Below are positions 37,638 to 46,308 of a stretch of DNA of 64,000 nucleotides, piece by piece (position 1 is the first letter of the stretch; each line of letters starts with the position of its first letter). Origin of the DNA: Promethearchaeota archaeon (GTDB lineage Archaea; Asgardarchaeota; Lokiarchaeia; Sigynarchaeales; SOKP01); the NCBI GenBank assembly GCA_013375495.1, contig JABXKC010000016.1, positions 11,196 through 75,195 of the forward strand. The letters are read 5' to 3'. The position numbers and the translations under genes are program-made. The notes under the pieces were generated by a model that saw only the letters and a program-made list of their open reading frames with translations, did no database searches and was not told the origin of the DNA.

Positions 37638-40559
37638 ATGTCAAATAAAGATTCGATGGAGGATAGGAAATTCAAAGATTTAACTCCTATGATGAAACAT
37701 TGGTACAGTGTGAAAGAAAGTCACAAAAATAAATATCCTAATCATTTAATTGCTTATAGAATGGGGGATTTCTATGAGTTTTTTTATGATGATGCTGTCA
37801 GAGTCTCTAAATTATTAGGAATTACACTAACAAAGCGAAAAGTAGGCAACGACGCATATCCACTTGCTGGCATTCCTCACCATGCAGGTAATTATCTAAA
37901 AAATTTAGTAAACTTAGGAAAAACTGTTGTAGTTGTTGATCAACTGGAGGATCCTTCAACTGTAAAAGGTAGGATAGTTAAGCGGGGAGTCGTTCAAATT
38001 CTTTCTCCAGGAACCATTACTGAATTAGATATGTTAAAATCAAACGAGAATAACTATTTATGCTCAATTGTTAAGGATAGAAAAGGTTTTGGCATAGCAT
38101 TCGTAGATCTTTCGACGGGAGAATTTGTTACTACAGAATTTTTAAAAAGTGAACAAGACTCGTTAGAAAAAGTATTGAGCGTTTTTTCGCAATATGATCC
38201 AGTCGAAGTAATAGTACCTACTGAATTAAAAAAAGATGAACACCTCTTTATGTTGTTAACTGATTTGAACGACGCCCTAATTAAAACATATGAGGACATT
38301 GTTTTTGACTTTGATGAATCTTCTAATTTAATTAAAAGACACTTTAAAATTTCCAATTTAAATAGCTTTGGTCTTGAAAATAGTGAATTAGCAGTTCAAG
38401 CTTCTGGAGGGTTATTAGCCTTTTTAAAAGAAACCCAGAGAGATGTAATTCCTAACCTATTCAAGATCAATTATATTCGAGAAGAAAAGATATTACATAT
38501 TGATTATGTTACACAGAGAAATTTGGAATTAGTCAATTCGCTTTGGGAAAAAGGGAAAGACACAACATTATACTCAATATTTAATCAGACGCACACACCT
38601 ATGGGGGCTCGATTATTAAAAAAAATCATTCTCCGACCATTAACTGATATTAATGAAATTAATCAGAGGATTAATGTTGTTCATAAGTTTAAAGACGATG
38701 TTTTTTTAAGATCGGAATTAAGGGAAGAATTAAAGGTGATTGGTGACCTTGAAAGGTATGTTAACCGAATCAATTACTCAAGGAATACCAACGCTCGCGA
38801 TTTAATTAACATTAAACATGCTTTAGAAAGAGTGCCTAAAATTAAAAATTTATTAGAAGAAACTAGTATTCCAGAAATTTCAGATTTTAATGACAAAATT
38901 AATGATTTTAAAGAGATCCAGAGTATCATTGAGGTTTCAATCAAAGAAAATCCTCCAACCACAATTAAAGAGGGTAATTTGATAAGATCGGGTTTTAATG
39001 AAAGGATTGACGATTTAAGAGATGTTCTTCAGAATGGTAAAGGTTATCTTCTTGATTATGAGAACACACAAAAAAAGAGATGGAAATTAAATTCTGGTTT
39101 TAAGGTAGGACATAATAACATCCTTGGTTATTACATCCAAATTACTCTAAGAACGCTAAAAGATATCCCTAAAGTACCAAACGAATACATAGAACGCCAA
39201 ACACTGAAAAATGCAAAGAGATATACTACCAGCGAATTAAAAAAACTTGAAGAAAAAATTGTACACGCTGAAGAACAAATAAATGAAATAGAATACGAAA
39301 TTTTTTGTACAATTCGAGATAAAGTCGTAGGAAAAACATTAGAGATCCTAGAAACTGCCAGAACTATAGCTTATATTGATGTGTTAGCTTGTTTTGCTGA
39401 GGTTGCTGAGAAATATAACTATTGTCGCCCTAAGATGAATACTGAAGACAAAATTATAATAAAAGAGGGAAGACATCCCGTTGTAGAGCAGATTAATCTC
39501 TCAGAAAGATTTATACCCAATGATTGTTATTTGGATACCAATAAAGAGCAGGTATTAATAATTACTGGTCCAAACATGGCAGGAAAAAGTACATATCTTC
39601 GACAAGTGGCTTTAATTTGTATAATTGCTCAAATGGGTTGTTTTGTACCGGCAAAATCAGCAAATCTCGGCATAATTGACAATATTTTTACTCGGATTGG
39701 TGCTTCTGACGATTTAGCAAGAAAATTAAGCACATTTATGATTGAAATGACCGAAACCGCAAAAATCTTGAATTTTGCTACGGAGAAAAGTCTTATAATT
39801 ATAGATGAACTGGGAAGAGGTACCAGTACCAGCGATGGTCAAAGTATCGCCTTAGCGACTCTCGAAAAGTTGCATGAATTAAAAGCTAAGACACTATTCA
39901 GTACTCACTATCACCAATTAACGGAAATATATTTACCTCGAGTAAAAAATTATCATCTTGATATTATTGAAAATGACGATGGAAGCATTAACTTCATTCG
40001 TAAATTACAGCCTGGAAGTACTGATAAATCTTATGGAATTCACGTTGCTAAATTAGCAGGTATTCCCGATGATGTTATCATAAGAGCGTTTGAAATCTTA
40101 GAACAAATTGAGGAAAAAGATCCTTTTAAAGCTACAGTAAAAGAAAATGGTAATGGATCGTTTAATGGGAAGTATCACGATAAACTACTCCAAGAAAAAA
40201 AGAACGCGTTAAATCTAATAAATTCAAATTTAGAAGTAAAAAAAAACGAGTTAAATCGATTTAAGGATGAATTAGTTAAAGTCAAAAAAATATTAGTGGA
40301 AAAATCCTTTGAGGTAGAAAAAACAATCAGCTCCCAAGCGGATAGCAGCAAGATACCACAGTCAAGCAGCACAAGGGAAAAGAAATATGTCCAAACTACT
40401 TTTTTTAAACCAAAAATCGTAAAAGAACCAGTAGATGACGCATCCTTCGGAGAGTTGGCTGAAATTATTGCCGATATTGATATTAACTCACTAACTCCTA
40501 TTGAAGCAATGAAAAGGCTTATATTAATAAAAGAGAAATTAGCAAACATCAATAAATAA
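37638..40559 (+). CDS. mutS: DNA mismatch repair protein MutS
   Basis: A 973-residue, full-length MutS1-type protein. The mismatch-reading motif GDFYEFF (Phe45-x-Glu47) is present, as are the connector and lever domains, the clamp, Walker A GPNMAGKST (near residue 643), DELGRGTSTSDG (Walker B) and STHYHQL. The C-terminal ~120 residues are extended, Lys/Ser-rich, and end in a helical segment that may be the tetramerisation end. MutS1 with the FxE motif is mostly bacterial, so transfer from bacteria is likely. mutL lies about 1 kb downstream in the same direction. It overlaps the opposite membrane gene by 11 bases. Confidence 0.97.
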   Translation: MSNKDSMEDRKFKDLTPMMKHWYSVKESHKNKYPNHLIAYRMGDFYEFFYDDAVRVSKLLGITLTKRKVGNDAYPLAGIPHHAGNYLKNLVNLGKTVVVVDQLEDPSTVKGRIVKRGVVQILSPGTITELDMLKSNENNYLCSIVKDRKGFGIAFVDLSTGEFVTTEFLKSEQDSLEKVLSVFSQYDPVEVIVPTELKKDEHLFMLLTDLNDALIKTYEDIVFDFDESSNLIKRHFKISNLNSFGLENSELAVQASGGLLAFLKETQRDVIPNLFKINYIREEKILHIDYVTQRNLELVNSLWEKGKDTTLYSIFNQTHTPMGARLLKKIILRPLTDINEINQRINVVHKFKDDVFLRSELREELKVIGDLERYVNRINYSRNTNARDLINIKHALERVPKIKNLLEETSIPEISDFNDKINDFKEIQSIIEVSIKENPPTTIKEGNLIRSGFNERIDDLRDVLQNGKGYLLDYENTQKKRWKLNSGFKVGHNNILGYYIQITLRTLKDIPKVPNEYIERQTLKNAKRYTTSELKKLEEKIVHAEEQINEIEYEIFCTIRDKVVGKTLEILETARTIAYIDVLACFAEVAEKYNYCRPKMNTEDKIIIKEGRHPVVEQINLSERFIPNDCYLDTNKEQVLIITGPNMAGKSTYLRQVALICIIAQMGCFVPAKSANLGIIDNIFTRIGASDDLARKLSTFMIEMTETAKILNFATEKSLIIIDELGRGTSTSDGQSIALATLEKLHELKAKTLFSTHYHQLTEIYLPRVKNYHLDIIENDDGSINFIRKLQPGSTDKSYGIHVAKLAGIPDDVIIRAFEILEQIEEKDPFKATVKENGNGSFNGKYHDKLLQEKKNALNLINSNLEVKKNELNRFKDELVKVKKILVEKSFEVEKTISSQADSSKIPQSSSTREKKYVQTTFFKPKIVKEPVDDASFGELAEIIADIDINSLTPIEAMKRLILIKEKLANINK

Positions 40560-41469
40560 AGATAAGAGGCAATATCCACACTGTAATGCTTATATAGATA
40601 TAGAAAAATATTAGGATATAAACTATAATAGTTCTGATTCTGTGTCCTTTCTCATAATGCTCAAGACGCTCAAAAATCATTACCAACATAAATCCTAAAA
40701 ATATTAAGTGTGAAGGTTGCACTGCTTTCCATATTATAGAATCTAGAAAAGTAAGGCCTTGAATACCTGGAGTGTTATTCGACCAATTGTCTAGCATCTG
40801 AAAAAGATAATCAGGAAAAATTATATATGGCAAACATAAAGCAGCGAAAGGTATAATGTAATATACTAAATCTTTGAATTTGATTTTTCTAGCGAGAAGT
40901 AAAACTGGGATAAATAGAACTGAATTTATTTTTATAGTTGAAAGGGCAAAAAATATCCCTGATACCCACATTTTATCTTTTTCTAAAGACATGTAAGACA
41001 ATAGTAAAAAAAATATAATTAAGAAGTTACAGTTATTATACCACCCATCTATGAGAAAACCAACTGCTATAGTAAAGTAGAACCATAACAAATTTGTTCT
41101 ATTTTTAATTATTTTAAATCCTTTGAGAACTATATAACTAGAGATTATTAACCGTAGTATATCCCATACATAAACACCGATTTCTAAAGGAATCAAACCC
41201 ATTGGATAAAAGATGAAATACCAAAAGTAGAGGTAATAAGGTGGCCAATCCGGTACTCCTTCTGGTACTTTAACCTGATCGTAAAAATTAATTAAACCGT
41301 TTTTTAATCCTAGTAAGAGAATTCTAAAATCTACATCTCTAGATCCATCTAGAAATAATGGTAAAACGAATAATTTTACAATGATTCTGGTAATGATGAG
41401 AAATATTGTCATAGAAATCAGTAGATAAACCATATTGGTATGAATAGTATAGCGTGCTTCTTCGCTCAT
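40549..41469 (-). CDS. Polytopic membrane protein, GT87-like (DUF2029)
   Basis: A 306-residue protein with about eight hydrophobic segments and the loop YDQVKVPEGVPDWPPYYLYFWY after the first helix, which resembles the periplasmic-side loop of family 87 mannosyltransferase-like proteins (DUF2029). An acidic residue pair in that loop (DGSRDVD) would fit a GT-C glycosyltransferase. It is shorter than most members (about 400). It lies between mutS and mutL on the opposite strand. Confidence 0.7.
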   Translation of the reverse strand: MSEEARYTIHTNMVYLLISMTIFLIITRIIVKLFVLPLFLDGSRDVDFRILLLGLKNGLINFYDQVKVPEGVPDWPPYYLYFWYFIFYPMGLIPLEIGVYVWDILRLIISSYIVLKGFKIIKNRTNLLWFYFTIAVGFLIDGWYNNCNFLIIFFLLLSYMSLEKDKMWVSGIFFALSTIKINSVLFIPVLLLARKIKFKDLVYYIIPFAALCLPYIIFPDYLFQMLDNWSNNTPGIQGLTFLDSIIWKAVQPSHLIFLGFMLVMIFERLEHYEKGHRIRTIIVYILIFFYIYISITVWILPLIFIY

Positions 41470-41670
41470 AATAATATCAAAATGTAATTTAATTGAGATG
41501 GATAATTTTAATTATTAATCGAAATTTAAAAGAATTTTGTTGTCGCCTCTCATTATTTCAATATGCTGTTTTTATTTAAATCTTAATAGAGTTTTATTTT
41601 ATATTTGATGGTTATTTGATCCATATAAGCTTTTTAAAATTATAATGATTAACGATGGATTAGGAATAAG

Positions 41671-43581
41671 TTGAAAAGAAGTAAAATAAAGAAAATTGTT
41701 GACGCAGAAAAGATTGCAGCCGGAGAAGTCGTAGAAAGACCGGCAAACATTGTAAAGGAATTAATTGAAAATAGTATAGATGCTGGAGCGAAAGAAATAC
41801 GCATAATAATCAAAAAAGCTGGAAAAAGTTTAATCCAGATAATAGATGATGGCATTGGAATCCCTCCTGATGAGATTGGTGTAGCGTTTGAGCGACATAC
41901 AAGTAGCAAAATTGTAAATATAGAGGATTTAGAACATTTATCTACTTTGGGTTTTAGAGGGGAAGCTTTAGCTAGCATTTCAGCAGTCAGCCAAGTTGAA
42001 ATAAATTCAAGGATTAAAGAGAGAGAAAGAGGAGTGCAGTTAACTCTAGAGGATGGTAAAATTTTAGAGAGGAAAGAAGTCTTTTGTCCAATAGGGACGA
42101 ATATTAAGGTTAAGAGCTTATTCTATAATATCCCCGCTAGATTAAAGTTTTTAAAAAAAGACCCTACCGAGCTGGGTCACATAACTGACATAATACAACG
42201 CTATGCTTTAGCATATCCTCAACTACATTTCATCTATACGCATAATAATCTGACCATCCTTAATTGTCCCGCTTTAAATGATTTGAAAACGACAGTTTTT
42301 CATATTTATGGGAAAAAAATAGCAAGTTTGATGGAACCCATTAATTATAAGGAAGATGATTTTATCCTTTATGGGTTAATTGGGCATAGTGAAATTTCTA
42401 AAAATAATAGAACCCACTCAAGCTTCCTATTAAATAGGCGATATGTTATAAGTGATCTTATATTTAGGGCTTTTCAAGAGGCATATAAAGGAACCTTAAT
42501 GATTGGAAAATTTCCGTTTTTCATCGTGAATCTTGAAATTAACCCTTCCGTAATTGATTTTAATGTTCATCCAAAAAAGTTGCAGGTTCGGTTTGAAAAC
42601 GAAGATTACATCTACAACAAAGTGTATAATATTGTTCGTAAATTTGTTGAAGAAAAGTTTATAGAAAAAGAAGATACTTATACTTATTCAGAAATCAGGG
42701 AATTTACATCACCTAAACCCGACGATAACAGAGAAGAATTGTATAAGGAATCAGAGAGTTCAAATGGTGATAGCGAAAGATATAATGAAGATCACCATGA
42801 AAAAGTTGAGCGTTTTGAAAATGTTGCTACTCGTCAAGCTTCAAAAATAGAGAAAGAAGTGTTAGAAAAAACGGTTCAGTTAAATTTAACTAACCGTGAT
42901 ATTGTTAATGAGCCCGGAGATTTGTCTTCGATAGACTCAGCTTTAAGAGGAAACTATATCGATTTGAAAAACTTTCCTAAATTACGATTAATATCTCGAA
43001 CGGGTCAGTTAAGTAACAAAACATATATACTTTTAGAGGGAATTAATGAAAATGGCGAGGGGGGTTTCTACATATTAGATCAGCACGCTGCTTCAGAACG
43101 CGTTAATAAAGAATATTTTTACGATTTTTATAAGAATTCTATAAAGAATAAACAAAAGTTAATTACACCTCTTAAAATTGAGGTTAGTCCAAGCGAGAAA
43201 TTCTTCTTAGTAAGTAATATAAAAGAAATTACAAAGTTAGGCTTTGATTTTGAGCATTTCGGAGGGAATACTTTTGTGTTAAGAGCAGTTCCAATAATCA
43301 TGGGAAGAACTCCAAATTTGCATATTATTAAAGAAATCATCAGTGACATAACCGATATCGGAAAAGATAAGAGCTTTTCAGATAAATTAGAGGAAATTAT
43401 AAATTATTTAGCGTGTCACAAAAGTATTCGTGGAGGAGACGATTTGTCGTTACAATCCATTAGAAAGTTAATTATTGATTTAGCAAACTGCAAGGATTCG
43501 TTTCATTGTGCACATGGAAGACCAACGCTTAAATTTTTCTCATTTAAAGAGTTGGATAAACTTTTTAAAAGAACAGTATGA
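41671..43581 (+). CDS. mutL: DNA mismatch repair endonuclease MutL
   Basis: A 636-residue MutL with the GHKL ATPase motifs ENSIDAGAK, DDGIGI and STLGFRGEAL, a charged linker (about residues 335-420), and a C-terminal domain with the endonuclease motif DQHAASERVNKE (near 470; fits DQHA-x2-E-x4-E) and CAHGRPT (near 613). So it should be a nicking-type MutL, as in bacteria without MutH. The start is TTG 41671. It is paired with the upstream mutS, and strand discrimination would then rely on nicks rather than dam methylation. Confidence 0.97.
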   Translation: MKRSKIKKIVDAEKIAAGEVVERPANIVKELIENSIDAGAKEIRIIIKKAGKSLIQIIDDGIGIPPDEIGVAFERHTSSKIVNIEDLEHLSTLGFRGEALASISAVSQVEINSRIKERERGVQLTLEDGKILERKEVFCPIGTNIKVKSLFYNIPARLKFLKKDPTELGHITDIIQRYALAYPQLHFIYTHNNLTILNCPALNDLKTTVFHIYGKKIASLMEPINYKEDDFILYGLIGHSEISKNNRTHSSFLLNRRYVISDLIFRAFQEAYKGTLMIGKFPFFIVNLEINPSVIDFNVHPKKLQVRFENEDYIYNKVYNIVRKFVEEKFIEKEDTYTYSEIREFTSPKPDDNREELYKESESSNGDSERYNEDHHEKVERFENVATRQASKIEKEVLEKTVQLNLTNRDIVNEPGDLSSIDSALRGNYIDLKNFPKLRLISRTGQLSNKTYILLEGINENGEGGFYILDQHAASERVNKEYFYDFYKNSIKNKQKLITPLKIEVSPSEKFFLVSNIKEITKLGFDFEHFGGNTFVLRAVPIIMGRTPNLHIIKEIISDITDIGKDKSFSDKLEEIINYLACHKSIRGGDDLSLQSIRKLIIDLANCKDSFHCAHGRPTLKFFSFKELDKLFKRTV

Positions 43582-43632
43582 AAGTGTAAATATACTAAAA
43601 GTAAAACTTTTTTAGAATATTTGGTTAGAATA

Positions 43633-43899
43633 TTACGCTTTACTGAATGCAATTCCTTCAATTCCCTGGATGCCTTCAACTTGTCCAAGTAATTCTTCAA
43701 CCCTATCGGTACCTCCCCATTCCTCAGGATACCTAACTCGTACTCTTGCTTTTTTCAAACCAAATGCTACGGGTTTTATCTCGTAATGCTCAATAACAAC
43801 ATTATCTGGAAGTACATTTTTCAATTTTGAAACGAAATCTTCAAAATCTACATCAATATCTTCTGGTACTACATCTATTAGTGCTACAAATTCTCCCAT
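43633..43899 (-). CDS. aef1b: Elongation factor 1-beta (aEF1B)
   Basis: An 88-residue archaeal aEF1B, the nucleotide exchange factor of aEF1A. The ferredoxin-like fold is seen with VVIEHYEIKPVAFGLKKARV and the end DRVEELLGQVEGIQGIEG. Length is typical. The zinc-ribbon gene lies 26 bases upstream on the same strand, the common archaeal gene pair. Confidence 0.96.
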   Translation of the reverse strand: MGEFVALIDVVPEDIDVDFEDFVSKLKNVLPDNVVIEHYEIKPVAFGLKKARVRVRYPEEWGGTDRVEELLGQVEGIQGIEGIAFSKA

Positions 43900-43925
43900 T
43901 TTAGGTATACGCTCTAAACTTTTAT

Positions 43926-44102
43926 TTAAGGCCCTTTAAATTCGCAACGAAGACATTTATAAGTGTTTCCCATAGTTCTGCAGCGTTCACATCTCCAAAT
44001 GGTAACATCTCCACACTGAGGACAAGGAAAATGAACTGCAGCTTCATAAGGGGCTATAGGGCGTCCACAAGAGAAACACATGTTTTTTTTATAACTTGAC
44101 AT
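43926..44102 (-). CDS. Zinc-ribbon protein of the aEF1B operon (HVO_2753 / COG2888 type)
   Basis: A 58-residue gene below the usual size cutoff. Translation from ATG 44102 gives a small double zinc finger with four CxxC pairs: CFSC (9-12), CPQC (27-30), CERC (38-41) and CLRC (50-53), with the family segment GRPIAPYEAAVHFPC and DVTIWRCERCR. Such proteins precede aEF1B across archaea and are thought to assist translation. Spacing (26 bases to aEF1B) and family identity make this a secure call. Confidence 0.92.
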   Translation of the reverse strand: MSSYKKNMCFSCGRPIAPYEAAVHFPCPQCGDVTIWRCERCRTMGNTYKCLRCEFKGP

Positions 44103-44298
44103 GGTTATTATTGTTAGTCTTGGTTAAATGTAATGGATAATAAAATATCTTATAACTTTAATTATTTTCGATTTTAAAAACTAATTTTTATCTATGTTTC
44201 CAAGGAAATAATCGTAATCAATATTTATATTAATTCACAACATAATAATTATAAAGCTCATTTTATTTTATAGAAAAGTTATTTTTTTGATAAGTACG

Positions 44299-44835
44299 AT
44301 GCCAGAGAATAAAGTGAAGAAATATTTTAGCCTAATAGAGGCATGGGCTTGGTGCGAAATTTGTACCGAAATGGTCAATATTAGGGTAGATAAAGATGAA
44401 ATTAAAGCGGGATTAAAAATGGGGATTTACACGAAAGAAAACAAACATGTAAATCCGTATCCTGATCCTGAAGATGTAGATGATGTTTCCGCTCAAGAAC
44501 ATACAGTTTACATATACATTGACGAAAATTACGATGTCACGGGAGTTAGATCATTTTTTGGAGATTCACCAAGTATGAGTGATGTTGGAGGACCTAGCGT
44601 CGAACCAGGTGGAGAAGTGAAAATTCCAATTGTGGTAAAGGAAGTGCAACCTATGAGCGTTCAATTAGGAATGATTTCTATGGACGAATTTAAACTTTTA
44701 AAAGTATGTGATGGAATGAATTCAGTAGGACAATGTGCTGAGATAACGCAGAAGCCTGTCGAAAAAATCGAAGATATGTTAGATAAATTAAGAAAAAAGG
44801 GCTTGGTTAAAGTTATAAAGAGAACCTCTGAGTGA
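44299..44835 (+). CDS. Unknown protein with C-terminal winged-helix-like domain
   Basis: A 178-residue protein (ATG 44299; an in-frame TTG at 44287 is less likely). The N-terminus has WCEIC (a CxxC), then an acidic beta-rich region with HTVYIYIDENYDVTGVRSFF, a Gly/Pro-rich linker, and a C-terminal ~55 residues with the pattern of a winged helix (MDEFKLLKVCDGMNSVGQCAEIT...KLRKKGLVKVIKR). I do not recognise the family. A DNA-binding or adaptor role is inference. Confidence 0.7.
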   Translation: MPENKVKKYFSLIEAWAWCEICTEMVNIRVDKDEIKAGLKMGIYTKENKHVNPYPDPEDVDDVSAQEHTVYIYIDENYDVTGVRSFFGDSPSMSDVGGPSVEPGGEVKIPIVVKEVQPMSVQLGMISMDEFKLLKVCDGMNSVGQCAEITQKPVEKIEDMLDKLRKKGLVKVIKRTSE

Positions 44836-44875
44836 TGAGTAACAATAATCTAATTTCTTTTTTAACCCGTTTATC

Positions 44876-45484
44876 ATGAAAAAAGAGTTTCCCTTTTTCA
44901 AAAAGCTTAATAATTCATTTCCTGCAAGTATTTCTGGATTACTTTCTTTTGGGATAAGTTTATTTACACACTTAATTGGAATTCTGCTGTATCCTAATTA
45001 TGATATGACAAGGATGGCAATAAGTTTTTTAGGGGATGGATATGGTGGGATAATCTACCGTTCGGGGTTGATTTTAACGGGTATTATAGGTATTCCATTC
45101 TGCGTTTATTTGGGAAAATCCTTTGATAATGAGGATACGAAAGAACCTATCCGACAATTAGCATTAATTGGATCAATTATTTATTGAGTCTCCTTAACAT
45201 TTGTTGGCTTTTTTTGGGGAAGTAATGTTGTAGTTTCTTTTATCCATGGTATATTCGCATTTCTAGGTTGGGTTGATGGTTTAATCTTTATAGGCCTTTT
45301 TAGCGTTCTGATGTTGAAAGATGAGAAATTTCCAAAATCTATTGCTTTTTTTGGATTTATAATTGCAGGAACTTTCTTATTACACTTAATTTTTCTTAGT
45401 TCAATAACACAATGGATTATGACATTATCAATATTGATATGGGTGTGGATAGTTTCCTCTTATATGCTATATAAGCAATTGTAA
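44876..45484 (+). pseudogene. DUF998-like membrane protein interrupted by in-frame TGA
   Basis: From ATG 44876 the frame gives 103 residues and meets TGA at 45185-45187. The same frame then stays open for 98 more codons to TAA 45482-45484, and the continuation (VSLTFVGFFWG, then three more hydrophobic helices) completes a six-helix protein of about 202 residues, the usual size of DUF998 proteins. The start LSFGISLFTHLIGILLYPNYDMTRMAISFLG fits that family. A single TGG-to-TGA change would explain it. It is either a recent pseudogene, a sequencing error, or recoded TGA; no SECIS-like fold is evident in the 34 bases after the stop. Confidence 0.75.
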
Positions 45485-45518
45485 CAAAAAGGAATAAGGT
45501 AAAATTAAAAATAAGTAA

Positions 45519-46058
45519 TTATAGTAATCCTGTAAATTTCATCATTTTTCGAGTTACGGATTCGAAAATATCTTCTACTTTATCGCCAGTTTTGGAAGAA
45601 CATTCAAAATAACTTTGTAAATTATATTTTTCAGACAATACAATAGCGTCCTCGGTTTCAACAGATCGTTTTTCTTGGAGATCTAGTTTCCCTCCCACCA
45701 TAATGATGGGTATTTGTTTTTCTTTTTCTCTGACATTTTTCTCAAAAATAGAAAGCCAATCATCTATATTTTTTACGCTTGTATATCGAGTTATATCAAA
45801 CATAAATATTCCCCCATCAGCACCTTTAGCAAAGCTAGGTAAAAGTACTTTAAAGCGTTGTTCTCCCCCAAAATCCCAAATTCGGATAACCACTTTCTTT
45901 CCATCTATTTCTAAGTCTTTCACATAAAAATCAGCACCAACAGTCATTTTTATGTCTTCATCAAACACTTTTGTGAGATATCTATTAACAAGAGTCGTTT
46001 TTCCTACGCCTCCATCTCCAAAAATGCATAATTTAAACGCACCTTCTCGATCTGTCAT
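45519..46058 (-). CDS. Ras/Rab-like small GTPase
   Basis: A 179-residue GTPase of the Asgard Ras/Rab/Arf-related group: P-loop GDGGVGKTT (14-22), switch II WDFGGEQ (61-67), G4 GGKLD (122-126) where NKxD is usual, and G5 SSKTG (154-158). In GGEQ a Glu stands where Ras has the catalytic Gln61, with Gln one place later. There is no C-terminal Cys for prenylation, so membrane attachment would need another route. It is monocistronic, convergent with the broken DUF998-like gene. Confidence 0.95.
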   Translation of the reverse strand: MTDREGAFKLCIFGDGGVGKTTLVNRYLTKVFDEDIKMTVGADFYVKDLEIDGKKVVIRIWDFGGEQRFKVLLPSFAKGADGGIFMFDITRYTSVKNIDDWLSIFEKNVREKEKQIPIIMVGGKLDLQEKRSVETEDAIVLSEKYNLQSYFECSSKTGDKVEDIFESVTRKMMKFTGLL

Positions 46059-46308
46059 TTTTAAAACCTTATTTAAATAATAGGATATTAAATTGCCTCT
46101 AACTATATGTTTTAGTCTAAAAGAGGATTATTTATTATATATTAAATTTAATGTCTTTTTTAAAATTAATTTTTATTTATTATTAATGTATAATTTTAAC
46201 TTCTTAATAATAAGATCTTCTAATATGTAGAACAGTTATCCCTTCGATTTCATAAAGCACCTTTGCAGAAGAAAAATAATAAATAACATTTAGAATAAAA
46301 GTAAAATT

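Noticed and set aside
45185..45187. TGA as selenocysteine codon
   Set aside because: There is no SECIS-like hairpin in the short 3' region, and the position is in a hydrophobic helix with no redox motif. Kept as a nonsense change in the feature list.
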